NCBI GenBank assembly: GCA_963281255.1
Contig: OY725494.1
Coordinates: 4,787,934-4,851,933 of the forward strand
Source of the DNA: Aphrocallistes beatrix
Lineage: Eukaryota; Porifera; Hexactinellida; Sceptrulophora; Aphrocallistidae
Direction: 5' to 3'
DNA: 64,000 nt
The position numbers and the translations under genes are program-made. Positions within the stretch are counted from its first letter, which is position 1, and each line of letters opens with the position of its first letter. Below are positions 24,087 to 34,794 of this stretch, piece by piece. The notes under the pieces are model-generated. The model was not told the origin of the DNA. It saw only the letters and a list, made by a program, of their open reading frames with translations, and made no database searches.

Positions 24087-24342
24087 ATCCTAAAATGGCT
24101 CAAAGGATTTCATCTGCTAAATTTATAACTATGGATATAGTATATATATATATATAGTTGGACCAGTTCGCTTTCAGTACAGCTTTCAGTCATCTCCGTA
24201 TCATAGCATATCCTACTTAACTTCGTTGCCTAGGAATTTTGCTGCGTCATTTCCTGTTTAGGCTATTTTTAGGAGGGAAGCCATACAAGTTTGGGAGAGG
24301 ATGTTTCTGAACGAAAAGTCCCGATCTGTGGAATGTATAATA

Positions 24343-24638
24343 CAGTACACCCTCGCTAATCCGAACAGTTCTGTGCCGATGATCGAAAAAATCGTTCAGA
24401 TTAATGAATTTGTTCCGATTAGCGAAATAACACTAATTCAATAGAGTATTAACTATAATAAATGTGTATTGTTGAAAATTAAGGATATTATATTGTTATG
24501 ATTGCTTTTAACGAGGTTTCTCATCATATTGGTAGATATAAGATTATAAACGTTGATTCAATGCAAAGAGACGAATAGGATAATATGTTGACGTTCAGAT
24601 TGTAAAAATCAAGTGTTCGGATTAGCGAGGGTGTACTG
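24343..24638. mobile_element. pogo/Tigger-like MITE, family P2
   Basis: The ends are inverted copies of cagtacaccctcgctaatcc with TA flanks. The wording is typical of Tigger-type termini. It is 296 bases long and abuts the P1 element at 24643. Confidence 0.8.
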
Positions 24639-24642
24639 TATA

Positions 24643-24830
24643 CAGTCGACTCCGCTTAATTAGGTCACTGTTTAATCGGGTCAACCGCTTAATCGGGCCA
24701 CTTTTGGCAGGACCGGAATAGCTCTCACACATAGAAGCTAATACAAAATATTTTCGGTTAATAGGGTCCTCCGCTTAATCGGGGCAAAATGTCCTCTGAC
24801 CGATGTGACCTTATTAAGCAGAGTCGACTG
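24643..24830. mobile_element. pogo/Tigger-like MITE, family P1
   Basis: 188 bases, both termini intact, TA on each side. It starts four bases after the end of the P2 element. Confidence 0.85.
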
Positions 24831-24842
24831 TATATTCCACAG

Positions 24843-24906
24843 ATCAGCGGCCGTATTCACTAATAACTTAAGATCGATCTTAAGATCTTAGTGAATACGG
24901 CTGCAG
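24843..24906. repeat. Foldback repeat around a perfect palindrome
   Basis: The arms ggccgtattcacta and tagtgaatacggctg flank the palindromic centre cttaagatcgatcttaag. It may be a very short MITE. Confidence 0.6.
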
Positions 24907-25385
24907 GAATTTTGTATATGTATTCAGTTTAGTGATGTATTAATGGAGTTTAATCAATTTAAAATTTCAGAAATACATACATTAATACATATACTTTCCG
25001 GGTATGCACAGATTAATAATATTATGTATCTGAACTCGTTTCAATATGGATAACCATTATGGTTTGGGCTCTTGCACCACTGAATCTTACTAAGTATTTG
25101 TTAGCAGAAAATGTTATGCAAGATTACTTCTTAAAGGAAGTGGGGTAGTTAACAGACGAATAATCAGACGAATTCACCGCTAATTCTCCTCTAATGAAGT
25201 TATGCTTTATAAGTTTAGTAGGCCATTTGTATGTTTATAAATTGTATAAATACAAACTAAATTTGATTAAAATATTTGACTGTATTGATTTATTTGTTTG
25301 TTTACTTATTGGTGAGTTAGTAAATAAGATGTTGGATTGGGGCGTGCACAGCATTACCATGTTTACTGTACTATAATTAGCACAA

Positions 25386-26141
25386 ATGTCTTCAGAAGAA
25401 GCCTACAGCTCAGCTCAGGTTAGCAGCCTCAAGCTGAAGAGCGGAAAGGACGCGAAGTTGAAGAACAAGAAGAAGAACCGAGCCAAGGAGGCGCTAGAGA
25501 CAGCCGAGGCCTCAGTGGCTAGGGACGCAGGGGGGGAGTCTGGAGGAGATACGAGGACAGACGCTCAGAAAGCGTTTGATAAGATACAGGTAAGTTCAGA
25601 GGTCATAGATGCATACTTTCCAACCTCTGCAAAGAAAAATCAGGACACTAGTGTATTTTAGCGGGACATAGCATATTTGCAAAGGTCCTATCACCTGAAA
25701 AGCGGGACAATTCCACTTTTTGGAACGTTTTCGCGGGACATTACTTTCAACATATGTCCGAAAAAGCGGGACAGTTGGCAAGTATGTTGGTTTAGTTAAG
25801 TGGAAGAGACTCGCAATTGAGGGGCGTTTATTGTGATGACTCCAGGGGGACAAATATATTTTTTAAATAGGAGAAATCATCTTAACATATGCAAACTCAG
25901 CTTAATACTAATCCTATTTAAACCGTTAAATTAAGACGAGGCGTGTTACATAACACGTCTGAACATAATACATGCTGCTCAGAAGAAATGATAACATTCC
26001 GATCCTTAGGAGCGTCGTCAAGCAGAGCGTATCTTGAAGAAAGCTGAGAAGACGCACAAGCAGCGTGTGGAGGAACTCAACGCGCAGCTAGAGTGTCAGA
26101 GTGAGCACTACGACATTCCTAAAGTCAGCTGGACCAAGTGA
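25386..26141 (+). CDS. FAM32A: FAM32A, two exons (111 aa)
   Basis: Exon 1 is 25386-25589 (68 codons, donor gtaagt) and exon 2 is 26010-26141 after a ccttag acceptor, joined in phase 0. The protein has the FAM32A layout: a short start ending in LKLKSG, a lysine-rich block, TDAQKAFDKIQ, then ERRQAERILKKAEKTHKQRV and the highly conserved C-terminal HYDIPKVSWTK followed directly by the stop. Its length is close to the human protein (112 residues). FAM32A is a nuclear factor of the late spliceosome: its C-terminal tail reaches into the active site of human C* and P complexes and promotes exon ligation at certain 3' splice sites. The preserved tail argues for full function. The intron carries a gcgggac-family repeat. 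Confidence 0.95.
25612..25785. mobile_element. gcgggac-family MITE in FAM32A intron
   Basis: The ends catactttccaacc and, inverted, agttggcaagtatg match those at 37356, 42606 and 47336. The interior has several agcgggac motifs. Confidence 0.65.
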
Positions 26142-26933
26142 TGTTCACCTCTGGAAACATTTCATTCACAAATACCTGTATTATTCATTCAACCTGACCC
26201 CTGTAATTATGATTATCTGCATTGAATGAAGTTGATTCTCTGTCATTCATTGCTAACTGTAAGAAACACTTAATTTGATTGGCTAATTCATTCTAAACAT
26301 TTATATTTTAAATATTGGAAACCTGTGAAAACCCCAAATTTAAGAATATTTCAGTTATCATGCGAAACGAATTCGTTCCTATAATCTGTGACAAGGCTAA
26401 TTATAGAATTCAATGTTTAAATTTAGATATGCAGGTTCGAAGCCATTCTCTAATCTTAAGATTAAATATTTTCAACAGAATGTAAAGCTATCCCAGTAGA
26501 AAATAATAACCATTCTCCATCAAGTAGCTCCATACCGTGTACAGATACAGATTATTTGTTATTACTGATTACTCCTATAATTGTATATCAACATAACACA
26601 CGTGGTGTATTACCAGCATTCCATAGAATGTTATTGGTTGAGTAGGAAAGCACCAGATATTTCAGGAAATTCCTTTGATTAGTTAGATTTGCTGTACTGA
26701 GACATCTGTGCAAGTATGGAATTAAAAGACCAAGAATAATAGCTTTGCGCCAAGTTCCACTTACAACATTGATTTGAATAACGCAGGATTCTGTGATTTA
26801 CAGTCTTTAGTTTGTTAATAGAATAATATTTGAAAATGTTTATAGAGTAATTCCATTTTAATAGTATTTTTTTCGTGGCGATATCTCGTTTCAATTTAAA
26901 CTTGAGCATACAGGTTCTAGGCATTCTCAGTTG
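26142..26933. other. Intergenic, FAM32A to NHL gene
   Basis: 3' flank of FAM32A and promoter region of the NHL gene. No further gene or clear repeat seen. Confidence 0.4.
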
Positions 26934-26943
26934 CTATATAAGA
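26934..26943 (+). promoter_or_regulatory. TATA box of coiled-coil/NHL gene
   Basis: The sequence ctatataaga is 46 bases before the ATG at 26989. The spacing resembles the other TATA boxes in the window. Confidence 0.6.
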
Positions 26944-26988
26944 TAGGTTGAGAAAAGTATTCTATTTCAAATCAATTCAAATCAAGGA

Positions 26989-28209
26989 ATGGCTACGGGT
27001 ATTACAAAAATTGCTACTTTCGATAAGTTGGGACATTTCGATCGTGTCGCCGCACGAATCGAGGAAACATTCCGTGAGTTAATCGATCAGCTGATTTCCA
27101 GGAGAGACCATCTCCTAGGAAAAGTTATTCAGCTGAGAGAGGATTTCCAAGACAAGGAAACCACTCGTGTCGCCGCTTTAGAAGAGTTGGAGGAGACACA
27201 ACTCCACCTCCAACAGTTGAGCGTGAAGGTTAACGTTAACCTCTCAGTACACGAGCAAGCAGGACTCGTGTACCAACAAGCCAAAGAGCAGCTAACTTCT
27301 CCCACCCCACTTCCCAACCTCTCCTTCAGCTGTCCCACCCTCTCCCTCCTTCAGACTCAGCTCTCCCAGTTCGGAGAGTTAGTAGAGTTGCAAGTAACGG
27401 ATTATTCAAAGAAACGCGAACCCATCCTAACAGCTGGGAAGGAGCTAGATGGCCGCGGAGTGGCACTCGACGAGCAGAATGAGAAAGTGTACATAGCGGA
27501 CAGCAACAACAGTAGAATCCAAGTGCTGTCCTTCCAAGGAGAGTTTCTGTCGCAGTTTGGAAATAAAATACTCGATAGGCCCTGGGGGATCGCTGCCACA
27601 GAGAGTCACATCTTCGTCACAGACCACAATCTAAGCAAACTATTCCAGTTCTGTAAGACCACCCACGAACTCACCAACACAGCTGGTGGTGTGGAAACGA
27701 ATGAAGGACAGCTGTTCTATCCTCGCGGATTAACTGTTGACGGGAGTGGAGAGGTATTTATAGCAGATTCTCTTAACCACAGGGTCTCCGTGTTCAATAG
27801 CAAACTTCAATTCCAATCCTGTATCGGCAAAGGATTTCTAAGCTACCCACATGACGTGCAACTAATTCCAGATAAGGTTCTGGTACTGGATGGGAGCTCC
27901 CAGTGCGTTCACTTCTTCTCCAGAAGTGGAGACCTCCTCACCTCCTGCGTGTCTCAGGGAGAAGGGAAGGAGTGTTTAGTGAAAGAAGCTTACTTCTTCT
28001 GTCTGGACGCTGAGCAGAATATAATCATTAGTGACCGTTCCAATCACAACGTCAAGATAGTGTCAAACTCGGGAGAGCTACTCTCTACCATTGGGAAGGA
28101 AGGAAATAACAAAGGGGAATTTTATAGACCATATGGCATTGCCATTTCTAATTCTGGCATCATTTTTGTACTGTCGCGCAATTCTAATAATAGTCTACAG
28201 TGCTTCTAA
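26989..28209 (+). CDS. TRIM-type coiled coil plus NHL propeller protein (406 aa), single exon
   Basis: Residues 15-130 form a helical coiled-coil domain with the wording FDRVAARIEETFRELIDQL, then HEQAGLVYQQ and LSQFGELVE. Residues 150-406 contain about six NHL-like blades, for example RGVALDEQNEKVYIADSNNS, PRGLTVDGSGEVFIADSLNH and PYGIAISNSGIIFVLSRNSN, enough for one six-bladed beta propeller. In TRIM2/3/32/71-type proteins a RING, B-boxes and coiled coil precede such a propeller, which binds RNA or protein; here RING and B-box are absent, so it is not expected to be a ubiquitin ligase by itself. The coding region is intronless. Two paralogs of its first domain lie downstream at 30937 and 33263. 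Confidence 0.85.
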   Translation: MATGITKIATFDKLGHFDRVAARIEETFRELIDQLISRRDHLLGKVIQLREDFQDKETTRVAALEELEETQLHLQQLSVKVNVNLSVHEQAGLVYQQAKEQLTSPTPLPNLSFSCPTLSLLQTQLSQFGELVELQVTDYSKKREPILTAGKELDGRGVALDEQNEKVYIADSNNSRIQVLSFQGEFLSQFGNKILDRPWGIAATESHIFVTDHNLSKLFQFCKTTHELTNTAGGVETNEGQLFYPRGLTVDGSGEVFIADSLNHRVSVFNSKLQFQSCIGKGFLSYPHDVQLIPDKVLVLDGSSQCVHFFSRSGDLLTSCVSQGEGKECLVKEAYFFCLDAEQNIIISDRSNHNVKIVSNSGELLSTIGKEGNNKGEFYRPYGIAISNSGIIFVLSRNSNNSLQCF

Positions 28210-28472
28210 TTTCACTGTTGATTACTATGCTGTGTATATAGTATTACTCATTAAACGCTTTCTTCCGTCAAAGTTAGTTTGGGATATATATAACTATGGG
28301 ATGAGTGAGAGTAGATGGAAGCGAGCGTATTAAGAGATATAATTGATGAAATCAGGGTTTATCCAGCTTTTCGCCTTTTTTAAAACATCCCATATTACAA
28401 TATATGAATTTAGGAAATCGCTCACCATTAATCAATGGAGATCCTTTCAAATGGATCAAACGGTTCCTTATA

Positions 28473-28612
28473 CAGTAGAACCTCTATAATCCGGCATTGC
28501 TTTATTCTCCAATGAGCTTCAGACCATACAATTTATACTGCATAATCCGACAATTTGGTAATCCGACACTTTTTTCGTTCCCAATAAGTGTCGGATTAAG
28601 CAAGTTCTACTG
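28473..28612. mobile_element. pogo/Tigger-like MITE, family P3
   Basis: It begins cagtagaacctctataatcc and ends with aagttctactg; 140 bases. A solo left end of the same type is at 52342. Confidence 0.7.
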
Positions 28613-28756
28613 ACTAACATCGCTTATCAGCTTTTCCTTGCTATGTGTGACTCGGTCCCTTAATTATGATCTTTGAGAAGTTATTTGGACCATAATCGTG
28701 TTCGTATACTTCCTTGATTGGTTTTAGTGAGAAGTAGGAGCGAATATATATATATA

Positions 28757-29227
28757 CAGTACCCGGACAAAAGTATTTGTACACTATATTCTTCCCCATA
28801 CAAATAGTACTAAATTGATCTTTTCATGTAGGGAAAAGTGTTCAAACTCTAAGAGCTATTAAGAGTCTGATTAAGATTCGAAATCTTCACATTCGAATTA
28901 GTAATAGTTGAAGATTTCTAACAAATGGCTCAACCCAATGAGTAAAATTATCAACCTGTGACACAAGTGGTAGTACATCACCATAATGTATAGTGATAAA
29001 AAGGGACATGTGGCACAAGGTGGCAGTGATTGATAATTTGAAATAATTGGGAATTAATAATTGATTAGAAATATCCTACAATAACTAATTCGAATGCGAA
29101 GATTTCGAATTTGAAACCCGATTAGTTGTATCACTTACGGTTTCGGAGTTTTAATCTTCATGAATAGACCATTTTAGTATTAAATGCACGTAAGATAATG
29201 AAGTGTGCAAATACTTTTGTCCGGGTA

Positions 29228-29230
<3 letters not shown>
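28757..29230. mobile_element. Tc1-like MITE, family T1, best-preserved copy
   Basis: The ends are exact inverted copies of cagtacccggacaaaagtat, and the 474-base element sits inside a TA microsatellite. Inside, two further inverted segments pair around gattcgaaatcttcacattc. There is no open frame. Confidence 0.8.
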
Positions 29231-29262
<32 letters not shown>

Positions 29263-30240
29263 ACTACCTACTTCACACCTCTTCCAAACACGAAGAAGCA
29301 AATTGATATTCTAATCTCACAAATAAATTTATCTCATATCTCATAACATTTATACTTTTAAAGTGGATATTGGATATAGTGATAGTGCCAGGGACAGGGA
29401 ATTTTGGGTCACTGTATCCAATATCTACTGTATCAACATTGATACTGTTGAATACATGTCATTTTTTTTTGGGGGAATCCTTGGGATGGAATTGAAGTGG
29501 TATCGCTCCTACAGCGTCCGTACTAGACTTATGTCTGCACTAACCGGTCTCTACTCCCATCAAACAGACTGAGCTGAGAAAGAAGTGTGCATATACAACT
29601 TCGCCACAGTCTCAGTCTAATGTTCATTCACATGTGTATGGCAACTTAGATTATAACATCTTTCAAGTTGGGAATGTTAACACAGCTATATCGTTGATGC
29701 TATCTTAGTAGGTAGTAAGTGTCTCTGCTCACTTGTGCTACGCGGCCTGTGGACACTGTGTCTGCTTCGAGCGACTCGACAATATCAAAATATCTGCAAC
29801 TAATAATTTGCTACTTTTGCTTATTTCTATATTCTGTGTTAATAAAATTAAATCTCAATCAGTGGACCTAATCTTAAGAATGGAATATTCTATCAGAATT
29901 CTTAAAATATATCATTGATTGTGTCGCATTTTACAGAAGATTACTTCAACTAATTAAACACAAAATTATGTGGTTAAATCAACATTAAGATAGTAGTGTG
30001 TTACAGCTAAAACTTCAAATCAGTTATAAGTAAAATACCTGCAGGGAAATTTTAGTTATACTTAGTACCTGGAAATTCCAGGCATTTTTAATAAGTTACT
30101 AAAAATAGAAAGTAAATTTCGGGTATTTTACATAATAACTGATTTGATGCTCTAACGGTAGCATATACAGAGATGTTGGATATATTGATAGTGCCGCGGA
30201 CAGGGAATTTTTGGTCAAATTATCACTATATCCAATCAAA

Positions 30241-30425
30241 GTTTTATCTAGGAGCGCGAGACGCTCCTTTAGGCGTATGATTTAAGCCTCAGTGTTTAGG
30301 AGCGTGAAAATCCAGAATAATATCCAATTTACTCTATATTATAGTGTTATTTATCGATTTAGGCGTATGAAAATGTAGAGGTTTGAGATTAGGAGCGTAT
30401 CTCTGGAGAGCTGTATAATACCCTG
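30241..30425. repeat. Inverted copy of the ggagcgt repeat of 15905-16105
   Basis: It has the same order of motifs as the copy at 15905-16105, on the opposite strand, including aggagcgtgaaaat and gagattaggagcgtatctct. Confidence 0.6.
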
Positions 30426-30488
30426 TATCCAATATATCACTATATCCAATATATCACTATATCAAATATATCACTATATCAAATATCG

Positions 30489-30657
30489 ATAATGCGGAAA
30501 TGATTCGACTTTTTATCATTAGGATTAATGGTGGGTTTTTTTCGAACTATGTATTTCCTTTTTGGAATGTCGAACTATTTCCGGTTTTGGTTCGAACTAT
30601 TTCCTTTTTGGAAAGTCGAATATTTCCGGTTTTGGTTCGAACTATTTCCACCATACC
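30489..30657. mobile_element. MITE with gttcgaactatttcc motifs
   Basis: A start around gcggaaatgattcgac and an inverted end cgaactatttccaccatac, with internal copies of the same motif. A second copy is at 60710-60883 sharing the core tttttatcattaggattaat. Confidence 0.6.
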
Positions 30658-30860
30658 AAAATATCACTATCCAATATCTGTATATTACGTTTGTTTAATT
30701 AGGTCAAGTCGCAATTTTCACTTTTACTAATCAACATTTTTTCTTCAAAAACGAAATGAATAATAACTTAAATAAGGTACAAGAAGTACGTAGATCTCAG
30801 CGATTTGATTGGCTGAACTTAGGAATATAGCAATCTTAGACATTTACATAGCTGAAAGTC

Positions 30861-30870
30861 CTATAAATAG
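30861..30870 (+). promoter_or_regulatory. TATA box of coiled-coil gene 2
   Basis: The sequence ctataaatag lies 67 bases before the ATG at 30937. Confidence 0.55.
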
Positions 30871-30936
30871 TGATTAAAATGTTGAATGTAGAAAGATTGA
30901 ATTGTAAACTGTAACGAATAATAAAACATTTATAAA

Positions 30937-31890
30937 ATGACAGATTTCGACCGTGTCATCACACAAATCATAGACATATTCAGTCAGCTGATCGAACAGC
31001 TGAATGACAAGAGAGACGAACTCCTGGAAGAGGTCTTCCAAATTCGGGATGACTTCGACAGCAAGGAACTCACTCGTGTTAAGTCCTTGGAAAATATAGA
31101 AAAAGTTGAACTGCAAATCCAAGAGGTATCTCTGAAGGAGAACTTTAACAGATCTCTACACGAACAAGTAGATCTCATGTACCAACAGGGCAAGCAGAAG
31201 AAGTCTGTTCCTTCCACACACCCTGACCTCTCCTTCAACTGCCCCACCCTCTTCCTCCTCCAGTCCCAGATCTCCCAGTTCGGAGAGGTACAACAGAACT
31301 CCACACAGGATCAGAAAAACATTTTCATCCATGAAGGATATTCTGCACAAGATTCTGAAACGATAACGAATGGGGCGCAAAAAATTCCAAAGTTTAAAGC
31401 TCCTGACTCTCAATTGACGAATCAAAAAGGATACAAAAACAAAAGTAGAGAATCAGCTGAATGCCTAACTACTAAAAACATATTTTCTAAATCCACCCAC
31501 TCGAATCCAGGAGAACTTAACTTCTATATTTCAAGTGATGACTTCGATCAGAATAACGCAAGAAATACTTCTTGCCTGAAATCACCTCGCTCTCAACCTG
31601 AGCTAAATCTGGAAGAATATTTCATCATCTCACTCCGGGATTTCAAGCAAAACTGCTCAGTTACGAGGGACGGCATTGCTGAATCATTCGCTAGGCCTGT
31701 CCATCCAATACGGAACTTAGATTCAAAACCAATGTCCGAATTTCCCTTTGGAGAACAGGTGCAAACTGTCACAGCTGATGATAAAGGAAAAATTCCTCAT
31801 CCGGATAGGAATGTGGAATATGTTGAGAAAAGGAAAAATAGAGCGGCGAAGAAGGAACTGAGAAGTTCACCCAACACACAAACCATGTAA
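30937..31890 (+). CDS. Coiled-coil protein, paralog of NHL gene, NHL lost (317 aa)
   Basis: Residues 1-115 align along their length with the coiled-coil domain of the gene at 26989: both have FDRV, a helix ending in QL, the phrase LHEQ followed by YQQ, a proline-rich turn, LSF-x-CPTL and SQFGE. After FGEV the similarity ends. The remaining 200 residues are polar and probably disordered, with no NHL blades and no domain I recognise; the C-terminus is basic (EKRKNRAAKKELRSS). It may act as a dimerising or decoy partner of its paralogs through the shared helix, which is inference. The stop codon is followed after 18 bases by a hAT-like insertion. Confidence 0.75.
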   Translation: MTDFDRVITQIIDIFSQLIEQLNDKRDELLEEVFQIRDDFDSKELTRVKSLENIEKVELQIQEVSLKENFNRSLHEQVDLMYQQGKQKKSVPSTHPDLSFNCPTLFLLQSQISQFGEVQQNSTQDQKNIFIHEGYSAQDSETITNGAQKIPKFKAPDSQLTNQKGYKNKSRESAECLTTKNIFSKSTHSNPGELNFYISSDDFDQNNARNTSCLKSPRSQPELNLEEYFIISLRDFKQNCSVTRDGIAESFARPVHPIRNLDSKPMSEFPFGEQVQTVTADDKGKIPHPDRNVEYVEKRKNRAAKKELRSSPNTQTM

Positions 31891-31908
31891 TTCAATAGTA
31901 TTTTAGTA

Positions 31909-32051
31909 CAGCGCTGTCCAACAGGCGGCCCACGTTGCGTCCAAAATGCCTCTATCCATACCAATCCCGAGTGCACGCTCCTGTATTGCGGCCCGCCACT
32001 AAATGGTATGAAGCAGTTGCGGCCCGAAGTAAATATAGCTGGACAGCCCTG
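31909..32051. mobile_element. hAT-like MITE with 8-base target duplication
   Basis: The left end is cagcgctgtccaacaggcgg, and the right end inverted reads cagggctgtcc. The 8-base sequence ttttagta occurs immediately before (31901-31908) and after (32052-32059), as expected for a hAT insertion. It lies in the presumed 3' untranslated region of the gene at 30937. Confidence 0.85.
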
Positions 32052-32261
32052 TTTTAGTATTTCTAATTCTTGCAATTTATTAAAAAATGTGAATACAATA
32101 TCACTTGTGAAAATGAGTGTCAAAAAGTTAGTATACATATATCCAATTATCCATACATAGATCCAGTTCTAAATTGAATACAAATTTTCCTCCTTTTTTT
32201 GTAACCTTAGGACGAATTGGTTTATTTGATTAAGCATGTCAGTAGCAAGGGAGACCGGTTT

Positions 32262-33263
32262 TCAGAATAGATTCTCATATTCTGGCACATTCTCCTTCTT
32301 GTGGGGTACTCTAGCACCAGTACGCACAGATTCATACACTGGCATTTCCTCGCTTAGGTTCTCATAAGGGTGTCCTACGAGTGTGGAGTCTCTATCCTCC
32401 CTGACACTGCTACTAGGAAGTATTACAGTTGTGATTTTTTGATCCCAGACAGATACTAACTTTTTAACTCCTATTGAGGGTTCGGGTGAGCTTTCACTCC
32501 CTGAATCCTGAGGAGGTTCGGGTTGAGGGAGACCTACCCTTGTACTAATGTCCCTATCCTTGCGGGATAAGATAGTTGTATGTGACATGAAATTCGTTTT
32601 TTCGGAAAAATCTCTTTTATCTGCTACTCGCTGATCATTAGAAGGATCCTTATTTGTAGGCAAGGGCTTTGGGCATTTTTATTTTTCTTTCTGGGAACGC
32701 TGTTCTTGTTTCCTGCGTTTAATCTCTTCTGCAGTGACACAGGCATAGGGCGGTTTATACTCGGTTTCAGGTGTTTGGGTAATTTCTCTTTGTTCTTTCT
32801 GAGCTGGCACGCGCATTAGTGGAAGATTCTCCACTACCTCTCCGAACTGGGAGATCCGTAGCCGAAGATGAGAGAAATCGGAACAGCTGAAGGAGAGGTT
32901 AGGAAGCTGGGTAGGGGTAGAGAGCTGGTGTTTGGCTTTTTGGTACACTAGTGCTGCTTCCTTGTGAATGGGTAGGTTCATGTTAACCTTCAGACTCAAT
33001 CGCCCAAGATGAAGTTGTGTTTTCTCCAGTTCATCTAAGGCGGCGATGCGAGTAGCTTCTTTTTCGTGGAAGTCCTCGTTAAGCTGAAGAACTTTTCTTA
33101 AGAGATAACCTTTCCTAGTCATCAGCTGATCGATCAACTCACGGAATGTTTCCTCGATTTGTACAGCGACGCGATCGAAATGCGACATCGTATTGGAATT
33201 TTCTTGGTTGATTTGTTCCATTTCCGGATAATTTGGTTCTCTATATGGACTATTTCCTGCCAT
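32262..33263 (-). pseudogene. Third coiled-coil paralog with ITAM-like tail, in-frame stop
   Basis: From ATG 33263 the frame runs to a TAA at 32679-32681 and, if that stop is ignored, continues in the same frame to 32262. The first 150 residues match the shared coiled-coil domain (FDRVAVQIEETFRELIDQL, then ISQFGEVVE). The part after the stop is polar and ends with YENL, six residues, YESV, and then EYENLF. The pair YENL-x6-YESV has the spacing of an immunoreceptor tyrosine-based activation motif. Three readings are possible: a recent nonsense mutation, stop-codon read-through, or a splice that skips the stop. The ORFs on both sides are otherwise undamaged. A GTG further upstream (33293) is not a likely start because the TATA box lies there. 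An NHL region is absent. Confidence 0.6.
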
Positions 33264-33296
33264 TTTGAATTTTGATAATCCAACAAATGGCACAGT

Positions 33297-33306
33297 TATT
33301 TATAAC
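33297..33306 (-). promoter_or_regulatory. TATA box of third coiled-coil paralog
   Basis: On the minus strand gttataaata lies about 35 bases before ATG 33263, which would give a very short leader. A later ATG at MSHFDR would give a longer one and lines up better with the paralogs. Confidence 0.5.
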
Positions 33307-33977
33307 ATTAGAATCTATCAGATTAACTCAGTTAAAGCTTGTTGCTATTGCGTGTATAATTGATTTAACGCTGAGACAGATACTTAGAGGAACTACGTAC
33401 TGAGCAGCTATCATTTATACAGTTAATACTATGCAAAGTTCAGATGGCTAAGGAGATTGAGAATGGTACAAAGAGGAAGATAGTTTTAAATTACAAAAAT
33501 GCAAATCTCATCAATTGATTGTCCAGTATAGTCTATCTGACCTAACGCACGTGGTAAGTAATCTGCATACTTACCAACCTCTCTTGAAAATTTCCCTGGA
33601 TTTCAATGGCAAATTCCTGGATGTTATTGTATTTTTAATTTTAATGACTAAATTAGCATGAATCAATAGACAGGTTAAATTTCGGAATTCGCGAGCAGAC
33701 TCAAGGCTTTCCATTCTACAAAGTGCGCGCACACTACTGAAACTATGAACTGCAGGAAAATTCTTATGATAAACCATATCCAGGGAATTTCCTGGATTTT
33801 AAATAAAGGCCGAATATAGGTAATTAAAGATATTTAATAGTAAGGATATACGTATATACGTATATCCTTAATTGCGTTTTAGTAAACGATTTTCTCCACG
33901 TCAACAAATCAGATTTCAAGTTTAGAGAGTCACTATAATTCATCTATACGTTCATTGAGTTGGGTATAATCCCTATT

Positions 33978-34514
33978 ATCCTTACTATTAAAACTCGATG
34001 ATTGTATATATATATATCTGTAACGAATTGATTGAAGAAACTGCCGGGCGCAGAAGGCTGATTTTTGGCATGTGGGAGTCTTTTGGCTATGGCTCCAGTA
34101 AGTTCTGAGCTCAGACGAAAATGTCGACTCATCATGGAATAATGACGTCATTGTCACATTTTAAAAAGTTAAGCAACACAGTTATTCGGGCATAACTCAG
34201 CCATTATAAGAGATAGAAGGCTGAAATTTTAATAGAATCTGTATACTAACATACCTCACATATGATGCGACTTTCATCAAAAAATGATGACTCATCACTT
34301 TGTTATGACGTCATCATTACGCATCAAAAATTTTAAAATTGACAAATTTGGTGATTTTTCGAGTGAAATCGGTTTTAACACTAAGATGGACATATTTAGA
34401 GATGTTATCTCCCTTATAATTAACCAATGTCACCTCCAGGCGACCGAAGGGAGCCTCTGGCGGACACAAAGTGTCCGCCAGCCGCGCAGCGCAAGCAAGC
34501 GAAGCGCGCTTGTG
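33978..34514 (+). mobile_element. Helitron-like non-autonomous element, copy 1
   Basis: It starts with tccttactattaaaactcg and ends with a GC-rich block of two hairpins: gcggacacaaagtgtccgc and a segment ending in aagcgaagcgcgcttgt. A second copy is at 35840-36390. The absence of terminal inverted repeats, a TC start and a 3' hairpin fit a Helitron, but the canonical CTRR end is not seen. There is no coding capacity. Confidence 0.5.
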
Positions 34515-34794
34515 CTAATGATATTTCGAATCGTCATGTCTGATTTAGTTTTGGAAAATTTGGTGATTTCTAGGTATCTTTAACATGCTCATGTTGAGTT
34601 ATAGAAATCTATGATTGTTACTAGAATTAGACCTGCCTTGACTTATCCTTAGTATAACTAATTTCTAGACACTATAAACGTTCTATTACGATATATGATA
34701 TACTTTTATGGTCACATGTGTGTCATTTTTACAATTAGGTTTCACCAATTCAATGTTTCCAGGTAAATGCAATGATGGTCAGATAATCATCAGA

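Larger units (their letters stand above)
28210..30860. other. Repeat-rich spacer between coiled-coil genes
   Basis: No gene recognised. It contains the elements listed at 28473, 28757, 30241 and 30489, TA microsatellites at about 29231-29260, and several blocks of atatcactatatccaa between about 30428 and 30490. Confidence 0.5.
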
